Shown here in pieces: positions 31,919 through 40,379 of a stretch of DNA of 47,235 nucleotides. Source of the stretch: UBA4738 sp002413305 (GTDB lineage Bacteria > Actinomycetota > UBA4738); NCBI GenBank assembly GCA_036847185.1, contig DAIUAM010000023.1, positions 1 to 47,235 on the forward strand. Direction: 5' to 3'. The notes under the pieces are model-generated. The model searched no databases. It had not been told where the DNA came from and saw only the letters and a program-made list of their open reading frames with translations. The position numbers and the translations under genes are program-made. Position 1 is the first letter of the stretch. Every line of letters begins with the position of its first letter.

Positions 31919-33436
31919 ATGAGCGAGGACCTCGCGCAACGCGAAGCGCGGAAGCCGGCGAAGGCCGCGCCGTGGGCGTACGCGCCCGCGCCCGAGTCGC
32001 GCGAGATCGTCAAGGTACCTGACCATCTGGGTCTGTTCATCGGCGGGGAGTTCGTCGAACCGCTGAGCGGGAGGTGGTTCGACACGATCAGCCCGTCCAC
32101 CGAAGAGTATCTCGCCGAGGTGGCGGAGGCGGGGGCCGAGGACGTCGGCCTGGCCGTCACCGCAGCCCGCACGGCGTGGGAGAAGCGCTGGCGCGACCTC
32201 CCGCGCCGGGAGCGCGCCAAGTACCTGTACCGGATCGCCCGGGGCCTGCAGGAGCGGAGCCGTGAGTTCGCCATCCTGGAGTCGATGGACGGCGGCAAAC
32301 CGATCAAGGAGTCCCGGGACGTCGACGTGCCGCTGGCGGCGGCGCACTTCTTCTACTACGCCGGGTGGGCGGACAAGCTCGAGTACGCGTTCCCGCATCG
32401 CGTGCCGTCGCCGCTTGGCGTCGCGGGCCAGATCATCCCGTGGAACTTTCCCTTGTTGATGGCCGCCTGGAAGCTCGCGCCGGCGCTGGCCGCGGGCAAC
32501 ACGGCGGTGCTGAAGCCGGCCGAGACCACGCCGCTCACGGCGCTGCTGCTCGCCCAGGTGATCCAGGAGGCCGAGCTCCCCCCCGGAGTGGTGAACATCG
32601 TGACCGGTGCGGGAGAGACCGGCGCTGCGCTGGTCAACCACCCCGACGTCGACAAGATCGCGTTCACCGGCAGCACCGAGGTGGGGAAAGTCATCCGCCG
32701 TGCGGTGGCCGGCACGCACAAGCACCTCACGCTGGAGCTGGGCGGGAAAGCCGCGAACATCGTGTTCGAGGATGCCCCCCTCGACCAGGCGGTCGAAGGG
32801 ATCGTCAACGGGATCTACTTCAACCAGGGGCACGTCTGCTGCGCCGGCTCGCGCCTGCTCGTGCAGGAATCGGTGTTCGAGCCCGTCCTCGACAAGCTGA
32901 AGGCGCGCTTGCAGACCCTCCGGGTGGGCGACCCGCTCGACAAGAACACCGACGTCGGGGCCATCAACAGCCGGCAGCAGCTCGACAAGATCGAGGAGTT
33001 GGTCGAGTCGGGCGTCGAAGAGGGCGCCGAGATGTACCAGCCCGAATGCACGCTGCCCGAGCGCGGGTTCTGGTTCCGCCCGACGCTGTTCACCGGGGTG
33101 AGCCAGTCGCACCGCATCGCCCGCGAGGAGATCTTCGGGCCGGTGCTTTCGATCCTCACGTTCCGGACGCCGGACGAGGCCCTCGAGAAGGCGAACAACA
33201 CGCCGTACGGCCTGTCGGCCGGGGTGTGGACCGAGAAGGGGTCGCGGATCCTATGGATGGCCCAGGGCCTGCGGGCCGGGGTCATCTGGGCGAACACGTT
33301 CAACCGGTTCGACCCGGCGTCCCCGTTCGGCGGGTACAAGGAGAGCGGGTTCGGGCGGGAGGGCGGGCTGCACGGCCTGGAGCCCTACCTGCGGCTCGCA
33401 GCGCCCGGCTCCCCCAACGGGGGTGGTCACCGGTGA
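31919..33436 (+). CDS. Aldehyde dehydrogenase
   Basis: NAD(P)-dependent aldehyde dehydrogenase of 505 residues. The catalytic Cys is Cys307 in GHVCCAGSR, the general base Glu273 in LELGGK, the cofactor segment IIPWNFPLLMAAWK and the FTGSTEVGK loop. The C-terminal EEIFGPVL and NPYGLSAG-like (NTPYGLSAG) motifs are present. AGGGGG precedes the ATG. Downstream of deoC it most likely oxidises acetaldehyde to acetate. Its TGA overlaps the GTG of the next gene (GTGA), so the two are coupled. Confidence 0.93.
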   Translation: MSEDLAQREARKPAKAAPWAYAPAPESREIVKVPDHLGLFIGGEFVEPLSGRWFDTISPSTEEYLAEVAEAGAEDVGLAVTAARTAWEKRWRDLPRRERAKYLYRIARGLQERSREFAILESMDGGKPIKESRDVDVPLAAAHFFYYAGWADKLEYAFPHRVPSPLGVAGQIIPWNFPLLMAAWKLAPALAAGNTAVLKPAETTPLTALLLAQVIQEAELPPGVVNIVTGAGETGAALVNHPDVDKIAFTGSTEVGKVIRRAVAGTHKHLTLELGGKAANIVFEDAPLDQAVEGIVNGIYFNQGHVCCAGSRLLVQESVFEPVLDKLKARLQTLRVGDPLDKNTDVGAINSRQQLDKIEELVESGVEEGAEMYQPECTLPERGFWFRPTLFTGVSQSHRIAREEIFGPVLSILTFRTPDEALEKANNTPYGLSAGVWTEKGSRILWMAQGLRAGVIWANTFNRFDPASPFGGYKESGFGREGGLHGLEPYLRLAAPGSPNGGGHR

Positions 33437-34296
33437 CCGACCGGGTCGGTGTCCGCAAGACGTACAAGCTGTACATCGGTGGGGCGTTCCCGCGAAGCGA
33501 GTCCGGACGGAGCTACCCGGCGGTGGGGCCGGGTGGCGACATCCTGGCCCGGCCGGCGCGCGGGAGCCGGAAGGACCTTCGCGAGGCCGTCGTATCGGCC
33601 CGTGGGGCTTGGAAGGGCTGGGCCGGCGCCACGGCGTACAACCGCGGCCAGATCCTGTACCGCGTGGCCGAGCTGATGGAGGGCCGGCGTGAGCAGTTCG
33701 TCGCCGAGCTGATGCGGTCGGGCAGCGAGGAGGCCGAACGCGAGGTCGACGCGTCGATCGATCGGTGGGTCTGGTATGCGGGGTGGTCCGACAAGGTCCA
33801 CCACGTCATGGGCACGGTGAACCCTGTGGCCGGTCCGTACTACAACTTCACGTTCCCAGAACCGACCGGCGTGGTGGGAGTGGTCGCGCCGGAGGAACCC
33901 GCGCTGCTCGGACTCGTCTCCCGGCTGGCCCCGGCCGTGGTCTCCGGCAACACGGTGGTGGTGCTGGCCAGTGAATCGAAGCCGCTGCCCGCGGTCACGC
34001 TGACCGAGGTCCTGGCCACGTCCGACGTGCCGGGTGGCGTGATCAACGTCCTGACCGGCTACAAGCGCGAGCTCGTCCCGTGGCTGGCCGGGCACATGGA
34101 CGTGAACGCGATCGATCTGACCGGGGTGCCCGACGACCTGGGGGCCGAGGCCGAGGAAGCCGCAGCCGGGAACGTGAAGCGCACCGTGCGTGCGGCGAAC
34201 GGGCCCGCGGAGTGGTTCGCGGATGCCGCGCAGAGCCCCTACGCCGTGACGGACTTCATGGAGATGAAGACGGTCTGGCATCCCATGGGCGCCTGA
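33433..34296 (+). CDS. Truncated aldehyde dehydrogenase-like protein without catalytic domain
   Basis: 287 residues. It aligns with the N-terminal part of aldehyde dehydrogenases: KLYIGGAFPRSESGRSYP, AYNRGQILYRVAELM, DRWVWYAGWSDKV, and SGNTVVVLASESKPLP in place of the usual cofactor-binding segment. The PWNFP motif is replaced by PEEPALLG, and there is no LELGGK, no catalytic Cys and no EEIFGP. The frame is intact and codon use looks normal, with a distinct C-terminal end (AVTDFMEMKTVWHPMG), so it is not a simple pseudogene. Translational coupling to the full-length enzyme suggests a pseudoenzyme partner or regulatory subunit. Confidence 0.8.
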   Translation: MTDRVGVRKTYKLYIGGAFPRSESGRSYPAVGPGGDILARPARGSRKDLREAVVSARGAWKGWAGATAYNRGQILYRVAELMEGRREQFVAELMRSGSEEAEREVDASIDRWVWYAGWSDKVHHVMGTVNPVAGPYYNFTFPEPTGVVGVVAPEEPALLGLVSRLAPAVVSGNTVVVLASESKPLPAVTLTEVLATSDVPGGVINVLTGYKRELVPWLAGHMDVNAIDLTGVPDDLGAEAEEAAAGNVKRTVRAANGPAEWFADAAQSPYAVTDFMEMKTVWHPMGA

Positions 34297-34443
34297 GCGG
34301 ATCGCGGCTGCCCGGGCTTGCGCTGGCGGGACGGATGCATGAAGCTAGCGCGAGCCGAGGGGGTAGGGACCGTACGGCCCGGTCGGTTGCTGCGCCGGAT
34401 CAACTGGCGCGGAGGGGATGAAGCGGCGGGACAAGGAGGTCGT

Positions 34444-35505
34444 ATGAAGCGAGCAGTTCGGCTCGTGGCGGTTCTGGGTGTGCTGATGCTCCTGGCGGGA
34501 GCGTGCAGCAAGAAGACCCCGACATCTGGGGGAAGCTCAGGTACCAGCCCGGCGGCCAAGATCAAGATCGGCATGGTCTACGACCTGGCCGGCCGAGGCG
34601 ACCATTCGTTCAACGATTCGGCGTATGCCGGGTTGCAGAAGGCACAGAAGGACTTCCCCAACATCCAGGTGAAGGACCTGACGCCCGTGGCCAGCGGCGC
34701 CAACCGTGAAGCCCTGATGCGCCTGCTGGCCCAGCAGGGGTACAAGCTCATCTGGGGCAACGGGTTCGCGTTCCAGGACGCTTGCGTGGCGGTGGCGAAA
34801 GACTACCCGAGCATCAAGTTCGCGTGCGAGGACACCTCCGCCCCCGACCTGACCGCGAGCTCGAACCTGGTGAACATCTCCTTCGCGGCCAACGAGGGCT
34901 CGTTCCTGGTCGGGGCCGCTGCGGCGATCAAGTCGAAGACCAACAAGATCGGGTTCATCGGGGGCGTCGACGTCCCGCTGATCCACTCGTTCCAGGCCGG
35001 ATACATCGCCGGGGCCAAGCAGATCAACCCGAACATCTCTGTCGACGTGAAGTACCTCACCGCCCCGCCCGACTTCAGCGGGTTCAGCGACCCCGCGAAG
35101 GGCAAGGAGGCGGCGCTGGGGCTGTTCGGCGGCGGGGACGACGTCATCTACCACGCGGCAGGTGGCTCCGGCGGCGGGCTGTTCGCGGCCGCGGAGGAGT
35201 ACTCGAAGGCGAACAACACGCACGTGTGGGCGATCGGGGTGGACTCGGACCAGTACCTGACGGCTCCCGCCGATCAGCAGCCCTACATCCTCACGTCCGC
35301 GCTGAAGCAGGTGGACGTGGCCGTCTACGACACCATCAAGGGCTTCTTGAACGGCCAGTTCCAGGGCGGCACGGCGACGTTCGACCTGAAGTCGGGCGGC
35401 GTTGGCTACGCCACCACCGGCGGGTTCATCGACGACATCAAGGACCTGTTGGAGCCCCTCAAGGCGAAGATCATCGACGGAACGATCACCGTCCCGAACG
35501 CGTAG
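34444..35505 (+). CDS. bmpA: BMP-family nucleoside-binding lipoprotein
   Basis: Solute-binding protein of a BMP/PnrA-type ABC importer, 353 residues. A signal peptide with lipobox LLAGAC (Cys22) precedes a Ser/Thr linker. The mature fold starts with KIGMVYDLAGRGDHSFNDSA, the family start with the ligand-binding Asp and Phe/Asn. Other features are FIGGVDVPLIHSFQAGY and GVDSDQYLTAP. Known members bind purine or pyrimidine nucleosides. A perfect AAGGAGGT precedes the ATG by 3 bases. A hairpin follows it before the ATPase gene. Confidence 0.92.
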   Translation: MKRAVRLVAVLGVLMLLAGACSKKTPTSGGSSGTSPAAKIKIGMVYDLAGRGDHSFNDSAYAGLQKAQKDFPNIQVKDLTPVASGANREALMRLLAQQGYKLIWGNGFAFQDACVAVAKDYPSIKFACEDTSAPDLTASSNLVNISFAANEGSFLVGAAAAIKSKTNKIGFIGGVDVPLIHSFQAGYIAGAKQINPNISVDVKYLTAPPDFSGFSDPAKGKEAALGLFGGGDDVIYHAAGGSGGGLFAAAEEYSKANNTHVWAIGVDSDQYLTAPADQQPYILTSALKQVDVAVYDTIKGFLNGQFQGGTATFDLKSGGVGYATTGGFIDDIKDLLEPLKAKIIDGTITVPNA

Positions 35506-35525
35506 GCCGGGGCGGCGAGTGTGAA

Positions 35526-35559
35526 GATGGGTCCGGGGATCAGGTTTCCCGGGCCCATC
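35526..35559 (+). terminator. Intercistronic hairpin between bmpA and the ATPase gene
   Basis: A 12-bp stem with a single G-U wobble (arms 35526-35537 and 35548-35559) and a 10-base loop. There is no T-run after it. It lies 20 bases beyond the bmpA stop and 17 before the ATPase start, so it probably acts as a partial terminator or 3' stabiliser that raises lipoprotein mRNA over the transporter mRNA. Confidence 0.7.
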
Positions 35560-35576
35560 CTCGTTGAGGAGCGCTG

Positions 35577-37109
35577 ATGTCCGACGCGGTTGCCGCCGTC
35601 GAGCTCGACGGCATCACGAAGCGGTTCCCGGGTGTCGTCGCCAACGACGCGGTGAAGCTTCGGGTCATGCCCGGCGAGGTGCACGCCGTCATCGGGGAGA
35701 ACGGGGCCGGCAAGTCGACCCTCATGAAGATCCTGTACGGGATGCAGCGTCCCGATGAGGGCACCATCCGTGTCGGGGGCAAGGAGGTGCACTTCCGATC
35801 CCCGAAGGACGCCATCGCCGCCGGCATCGGGATGGTCCATCAGCACTTCATGCTGGCGGACAACCTGACCGTCCTGGAGAACGTGGTGCTCGGGTCGGAG
35901 CCGACGAAGGGCATCGTCATCGACGTGGCCAAAGCCGAGGGCAGGATCAAGGAGCTTTCGGGCACGTACGGCCTGCCCCTGGACCCCGACAGGCTGGTCG
36001 AGGACCTGGCCGTCGGCGAGCGCCAGCGGGTGGAGATCATCAAGGTGCTGTTCCGCGGCGCCCGCATCCTTATCCTCGACGAGCCGACCGCCGTGCTGGT
36101 CCCGCATGAGGTCGACGACCTCTTCAACCACCTCCGAGCGCTGAAGGAGGAGGGCGTCACCATCCTGTTCATCTCGCACAAGCTCGAAGAGGTGCTGGCC
36201 CTCGCCGACACGATCACCGTGATGCGCGGGGGGCGGACCGTCGCCACCGTGAAACCGGAGGGTGTGACGCGGGGGCAGCTGGCCGAGCTCATGGTGGGAA
36301 GCGAACTGCCCCGGCCCGAGACGCGGGAGTCCACCGTCACCAAGGACGTCATCCTCTCGGTCGAGGACGTCACCGTGAAGAGCTTCGACGGGCGCGTGCT
36401 GGTCGAGGGCGTGACGTTCTCCGTCCATCGCGGTGAGGTCGTCGGCATCGCGGGCGTCCAGGGGAACGGCCAGGGGGAACTGATCGAGGCAATCATGGGC
36501 CTTCTTCCCCTGGACCGGGGGCGAGTTCGGCTCGGCGAGCAGGAGATCTCCGCGTGGGGCACCCGGGAGCGCCGGGAGGCGGGGATCGGCTATGTCCCCG
36601 AAGACCGGACCGAGCAGGGGCTGCTCCTGCCCTCGCCCGTCTGGGAGAACGTCATGCTCGGCCACCAGACCAGCCGCCCGTTCAGCCACGGCCCCTGGGT
36701 CGACGCGGCCGGCGCTCGGCAGCGCGCGGAGGAGGTGGTCAAGGAGTTCGGGGTTCGCACTCCCGGAGTCGATGTCGCGGTCTACGCGCTGTCGGGCGGC
36801 AACCAGCAGAAGCTCATCGTGGGGAGGGAGATGATCGCGGGCCCGAAGGTTCTCATCGCCGCCCAGCCGACTCGAGGGATCGATGTCGGCGCGCAGGCGG
36901 CAGTGTGGGACCAGATCCGCCGCGCGCGGATCGAGGGCCTGGGTGTGGTGCTCATCTCCGCGGACCTCGAGGAGCTGATCGGGCTGTCGGATTCGCTGTG
37001 GGTGATCTTCCGGGGCCGGCTGGTGGCGAAGCTCGACCCGCAGACCGTGACTCCCGAGGAGCTCGGCGTGTACATGACCGGCGCCAAGCAGGAAGCGGCG
37101 GCCGGATGA
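35577..37109 (+). CDS. nupA: Double-domain ABC ATPase of a nucleoside/sugar importer
   Basis: 510 residues with two ATPase domains. Domain 1 has Walker A (GENGAGKST), a divergent signature (LAVGERQRVEI) and Walker B (RILILDEPTAVL). Domain 2 has a degenerate Walker A (GVQGNGQGE), a clean signature (LSGGNQQK) and a Walker B with Ala-Gln in place of the acidic pair (VLIAAQPTRG). That asymmetry is typical of carbohydrate/nucleoside type importers. It follows the lipoprotein after the hairpin and its TGA overlaps the ATG of the first permease (ATGA). Confidence 0.93.
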   Translation: MSDAVAAVELDGITKRFPGVVANDAVKLRVMPGEVHAVIGENGAGKSTLMKILYGMQRPDEGTIRVGGKEVHFRSPKDAIAAGIGMVHQHFMLADNLTVLENVVLGSEPTKGIVIDVAKAEGRIKELSGTYGLPLDPDRLVEDLAVGERQRVEIIKVLFRGARILILDEPTAVLVPHEVDDLFNHLRALKEEGVTILFISHKLEEVLALADTITVMRGGRTVATVKPEGVTRGQLAELMVGSELPRPETRESTVTKDVILSVEDVTVKSFDGRVLVEGVTFSVHRGEVVGIAGVQGNGQGELIEAIMGLLPLDRGRVRLGEQEISAWGTRERREAGIGYVPEDRTEQGLLLPSPVWENVMLGHQTSRPFSHGPWVDAAGARQRAEEVVKEFGVRTPGVDVAVYALSGGNQQKLIVGREMIAGPKVLIAAQPTRGIDVGAQAAVWDQIRRARIEGLGVVLISADLEELIGLSDSLWVIFRGRLVAKLDPQTVTPEELGVYMTGAKQEAAAG

Positions 37110-38233
37110 GGCTCAGGCGGATCTTCATCGCGCTCCTGGCCCCCGTCTCGGCGCTCGTCCTCGCCGTCGCGATCTCCTCCGTCGCCGTCCTGCTGATCCA
37201 TCGAAGTCCGTTCTTCGCGTTCAAGACGATGGCCCAGTTCGGGATCCGGACCGACTCACTCATCTTCACCGTCAACGAGGCCATCCCACTGTTCATCTCC
37301 GGCCTCGCCGTGGCCATCGGGTTCAAGATGAATCTGTTCAACATCGGCGTGGAGGGCCAGTACACGCTGGCAGCGCTCGTGGCGGCCTACGTCGGGGCGG
37401 TCACCCCGGTGCCCGGTCCCGTCCGGATCGCACTCATCCTGATCGTCGCCATGCTGATCGGGGCCGGCTGGTCCGGCGCCGCGGCGGTCTTGAAGGTGAC
37501 CCGCGGCGTCCACGAGGTCATCTCCACGATCATGCTGAACTTCATCGCGTTCGGCATCTCTGCGTATCTGCTGCGGGTGTACCTCAAGCAGCCGAACCTG
37601 CCGGGCGACTTCGTGGTCAAGACGAAGCTGATCCCCCAGTCGGGTCAGATTCCCTCCCTGAACCCACTGCTCCGAGGTCTCGGCATCCATCCACCGCCCG
37701 GGTCGCAGCTGTACGGGTTCCTGCCACTCGCGCTGGTGATCGGCATCCTCTACTACCTGCTGGTGAACCGGACCCGGTTCGGCTACGACCTCCGGGCGAC
37801 CGGTGTCAACCCGGGCGCGGCCAGCGCCAGCGGGGTGGACGCCAAGGCGATGATCATCAAGACCATGTTGATCTCGGGGGCCATCGCCGGCCTGGTCGGC
37901 ATGCCGGACCTGTTCGGCCTCTACCACCGGTACACGATCGACTTCGTCTCCGGCCTGGGGTTCTCCGGGATCGCCGTCGCCCTGGTGGGCCGCAACAATC
38001 CGTTCGGGATCGCCTTCGCGGCGCTGCTGTTCGGCTTCCTCGACCGTTCGGCACAGATCCTGGATCTGTACAACATCCCGAAGGAGATCACGATCATCAT
38101 GCGCGGCGTGATCATCCTCTCGGTCGTCATCGCCTACGAGCTGGTCAGGCGGTTCGTCCAGGCCCAGGAGGTGAGAGCCGCCGCCGAGCGGACGGCGAAG
38201 CTCGCCGAAGAGGCCGCACTGGAGCCCGCGTGA
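37106..38233 (+). CDS. nupB: ABC transporter permease (BMP/nucleoside type), first subunit
   Basis: Integral membrane permease of 375 residues with about eight to ten hydrophobic segments. FKMNLFNIGVEGQYTLAALVA is the family signature near residue 75, and the later loop VNRTRFGYDLRATGVNPGAA is the coupling region. A charged C-terminal helix extends into the cytoplasm. Its TGA overlaps the GTG of the second permease (GTGA), so the two subunits are made together. Confidence 0.92.
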   Translation: MRLRRIFIALLAPVSALVLAVAISSVAVLLIHRSPFFAFKTMAQFGIRTDSLIFTVNEAIPLFISGLAVAIGFKMNLFNIGVEGQYTLAALVAAYVGAVTPVPGPVRIALILIVAMLIGAGWSGAAAVLKVTRGVHEVISTIMLNFIAFGISAYLLRVYLKQPNLPGDFVVKTKLIPQSGQIPSLNPLLRGLGIHPPPGSQLYGFLPLALVIGILYYLLVNRTRFGYDLRATGVNPGAASASGVDAKAMIIKTMLISGAIAGLVGMPDLFGLYHRYTIDFVSGLGFSGIAVALVGRNNPFGIAFAALLFGFLDRSAQILDLYNIPKEITIIMRGVIILSVVIAYELVRRFVQAQEVRAAAERTAKLAEEAALEPA

Positions 38234-39534
38234 GCACGATTGCGGCAACTCCGCTGTCGGCCCCCGCGCCTTCGCCGGCAGCATCCGCGAAGCGGAACCG
38301 TCTCCGTGTCGCCTTCCTGGTCGGTGGACTGGTTCTCGTGGTGCTGTCCTTCGTCCGGTCGGTCACGGGAGCGAACGACCTCACGTCGAGCGGCACGTTC
38401 AGCGCGACCCTGCGCGTGTCCATGCCGCTGCTCCTCGCCGGTCTCGGGGGGCTCTACGCGGAGCGAGCCGGGGTGGTGAACATCGGCCTCGAGGGCATGA
38501 TGATCATGGGGACGTGGTTCGGCGCGTGGGCCGGGTGGCACTTCGGGCCATGGCCGGGAGCTGCGGCAGGGCTGTTTGGCGGGGCGCTCGGAGGGCTGAT
38601 CCATGCCGTGGCCACCGTCACGTTCGACGTCAACCACATCGTGTCGGGCGTGGCCATCAACATCCTGGCCGCCGGCGTGACCCGGTTCCTCTCCGTGGTG
38701 GCCTACACGAACGTGCCCGGGGCCGGGGTGACCCAGTCGCCCTCCGTGAGGGGCACCCTCCCCCGGATCGACCTGCCCGTACTCGCCGGGGGGAGGCTCT
38801 TCGGGTGGCGATCGCCGGACATGCTCGGGTGGTTCGAACACCGCCATTGGTTCTTCCTCTCCGATACCGCCGGGATGGGCAAGGGCTTCAGCAGCAACCT
38901 GTCGTGGCTGACGATCCTGGCCGTCCTGTTCGTGCCGCTGACCGCGTGGCTGCTGTGGCGAACCGCGTTCGGTCTCCGGCTGCGCTCCGTCGGCGAGCAC
39001 CCGGTCGCGGCGGAGAGCCTGGGGGTGCCCGTCTACCGGATGAAGTACATCGCGGTCACGATCTCCGGTGCGCTGGCGGGCCTTGGAGGCGCCTTCCTGG
39101 TGCTGGAGGAGGCTGGCATCTACCGGGAGGGCCAGACGGCCGGCCGGGGATTCATCGCTCTGGCCGCGCTCATCTTCGGCAACTGGCGCCCCGGGGGCGT
39201 CACGATGGGGGCGGGGCTGTTCGGGTATGCGGACGCGCTCCAGCTACGCTCGGACCGGGCCATCCACGCCCTCCTGCTGTTCGTGGCCATCCTGCTGATC
39301 ATGGGCGCGCTCTGGTTCATCTCCCGCCGCAAGTTCGTTCCCGGGACGGTGCTGGCCGCCATCTCCGCGGCCACGTTCATCTGGTTCTTCGCCTCGAAGA
39401 CCGTGCCGAACGAGTTCATCACCATCACGCCCTACGTGGTGACGCTGTTGGTCCTGGCGATCGCGGCGCAGCGCTTACGACCGCCCGCCGCCGACGGGCG
39501 GCCGTATCGAAAGGGCCAGGAAGCCGACATCTGA
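38230..39534 (+). CDS. nupC: ABC transporter permease (BMP/nucleoside type), second subunit
   Basis: Membrane permease of 434 residues, longer than the usual 300-330. The excess comes from an insert of about 60 residues after ITRFLS-like (VTRFLSVVAYTNVPG) and a C-terminal addition with two more hydrophobic stretches. The family signatures are GGLYAERAGVVNIGLEGMM and GEHPVAAESLGVPV, and EEAGIYREGQTAGRGFIALAA-like sequence (GQTAGRGFIALAALIFGNW). It is the last gene of the importer operon, 13 bases from the convergent split-barrel-like gene. Confidence 0.92.
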   Translation: MSTIAATPLSAPAPSPAASAKRNRLRVAFLVGGLVLVVLSFVRSVTGANDLTSSGTFSATLRVSMPLLLAGLGGLYAERAGVVNIGLEGMMIMGTWFGAWAGWHFGPWPGAAAGLFGGALGGLIHAVATVTFDVNHIVSGVAINILAAGVTRFLSVVAYTNVPGAGVTQSPSVRGTLPRIDLPVLAGGRLFGWRSPDMLGWFEHRHWFFLSDTAGMGKGFSSNLSWLTILAVLFVPLTAWLLWRTAFGLRLRSVGEHPVAAESLGVPVYRMKYIAVTISGALAGLGGAFLVLEEAGIYREGQTAGRGFIALAALIFGNWRPGGVTMGAGLFGYADALQLRSDRAIHALLLFVAILLIMGALWFISRRKFVPGTVLAAISAATFIWFFASKTVPNEFITITPYVVTLLVLAIAAQRLRPPAADGRPYRKGQEADI

Positions 39535-39547
39535 TCTCTGGCTCCGC

Positions 39548-40321
39548 TCAGGTGACCAGCGGGGTCAGCTCCGCGATCGCGCACGTGTTCTTCCACTGCT
39601 TGACGCGATCGGCCGGCGAACCGACCCGCGAACGCCGCCGGTCGGCCAACAGGCCTGCGGCCTGGTCCCATTCGGGCCCGTCGAGCAGCCGGACTGCGGC
39701 GCGGAATCGGTCCAGCGACGTGTCGCGGTACTTGCGGCGGGTGATGACGACCACCTCATTCGCGTCGGGCAGGCCGGGGATGCTTTGCTCGTTGAGGCTC
39801 GGCTCGTTCGACGACAGCACGTAGATCTTGCCGTTCCTGTACACGAACCACGCCGGGACCGTCACGTCCTTGCCCTTGTATTCGACCCCGATCCACGCCA
39901 CGTCGGACTTCTTCAGGCCGTCCTCGAACTCCTTGGGGAAACGGTCGGGCGCGGCCTGCTGGACCACCTGGAACTCGGTCTGCCCGAGGACCTCGCCGTT
40001 CAGGAGGAAGGAGGCGATGTACATGCCGAGCTCATCGAAGACGGCGTCCTCGACCAGGTCATCGAGGCGGGTCAGATCCATCATGCCGACCATCCAGCGG
40101 ACGCTGGGCCCGATCCGATGGGTGACCCTCCCCGACGGGGCGAGGAGTTGCACCTCCTCCGGCACGTAGCCGGTGGGGGCCTTGTAGTCCCGGATCACCG
40201 AGAACGGCAGCCCGCGGGCCGGCAACTGGAGGAGGAACACCAGCCCCTCGGCCATCTCGCCGTCCGCCGCGCGCTGCCGCGCGTCGAGGACGTTCGCGAA
40301 GATCAGCTCACCGGCCGGCAC
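39548..40321 (-). CDS. Unknown protein with a C-terminal split-barrel (PNPOx-like) segment
   Basis: 257 residues. I do not recognise the N-terminal half (FANVLDARQRAADGEMAEG, VLFLLQLPARGLPF). The second half has VPAWFVYRNGKIYVLSSNEP and VVVITRRKY, which resemble the beta strands of flavin- or F420-binding split-barrel proteins, although the usual phosphate-binding residues are not obvious. A C-terminal helical region (WDQAAGLLADRR) follows. The start is GTG 40321, 7 bases after a TATCCT -10 element, so leaderless. It is co-directional with the metalloprotease gene (58-base gap). Confidence 0.6.
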   Translation of the reverse strand: MPAGELIFANVLDARQRAADGEMAEGLVFLLQLPARGLPFSVIRDYKAPTGYVPEEVQLLAPSGRVTHRIGPSVRWMVGMMDLTRLDDLVEDAVFDELGMYIASFLLNGEVLGQTEFQVVQQAAPDRFPKEFEDGLKKSDVAWIGVEYKGKDVTVPAWFVYRNGKIYVLSSNEPSLNEQSIPGLPDANEVVVITRRKYRDTSLDRFRAAVRLLDGPEWDQAAGLLADRRRSRVGSPADRVKQWKNTCAIAELTPLVT

Positions 40322-40328
40322 GGTCGGC

Positions 40329-40334
40329 AGGATA
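40329..40334 (-). promoter_or_regulatory. -10 element of the split-barrel-like gene (leaderless)
   Basis: TATCCT on the minus strand ends 7 bases before the GTG at 40321. It indicates that the gene has its own transcript rather than only read-through from the metalloprotease gene. Confidence 0.5.
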
Positions 40335-40379
40335 TCGGAGTGGGCGCCGGGCCGTCAGGGCGCGAAGCCGGTCCTGCGA

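Noticed and set aside
35526..35559. Full Rho-independent terminator ending the bmpA transcript
   Set aside because: The stem is strong but has no T-run, and the downstream ATPase gene has no visible promoter of its own, so complete termination is unlikely.
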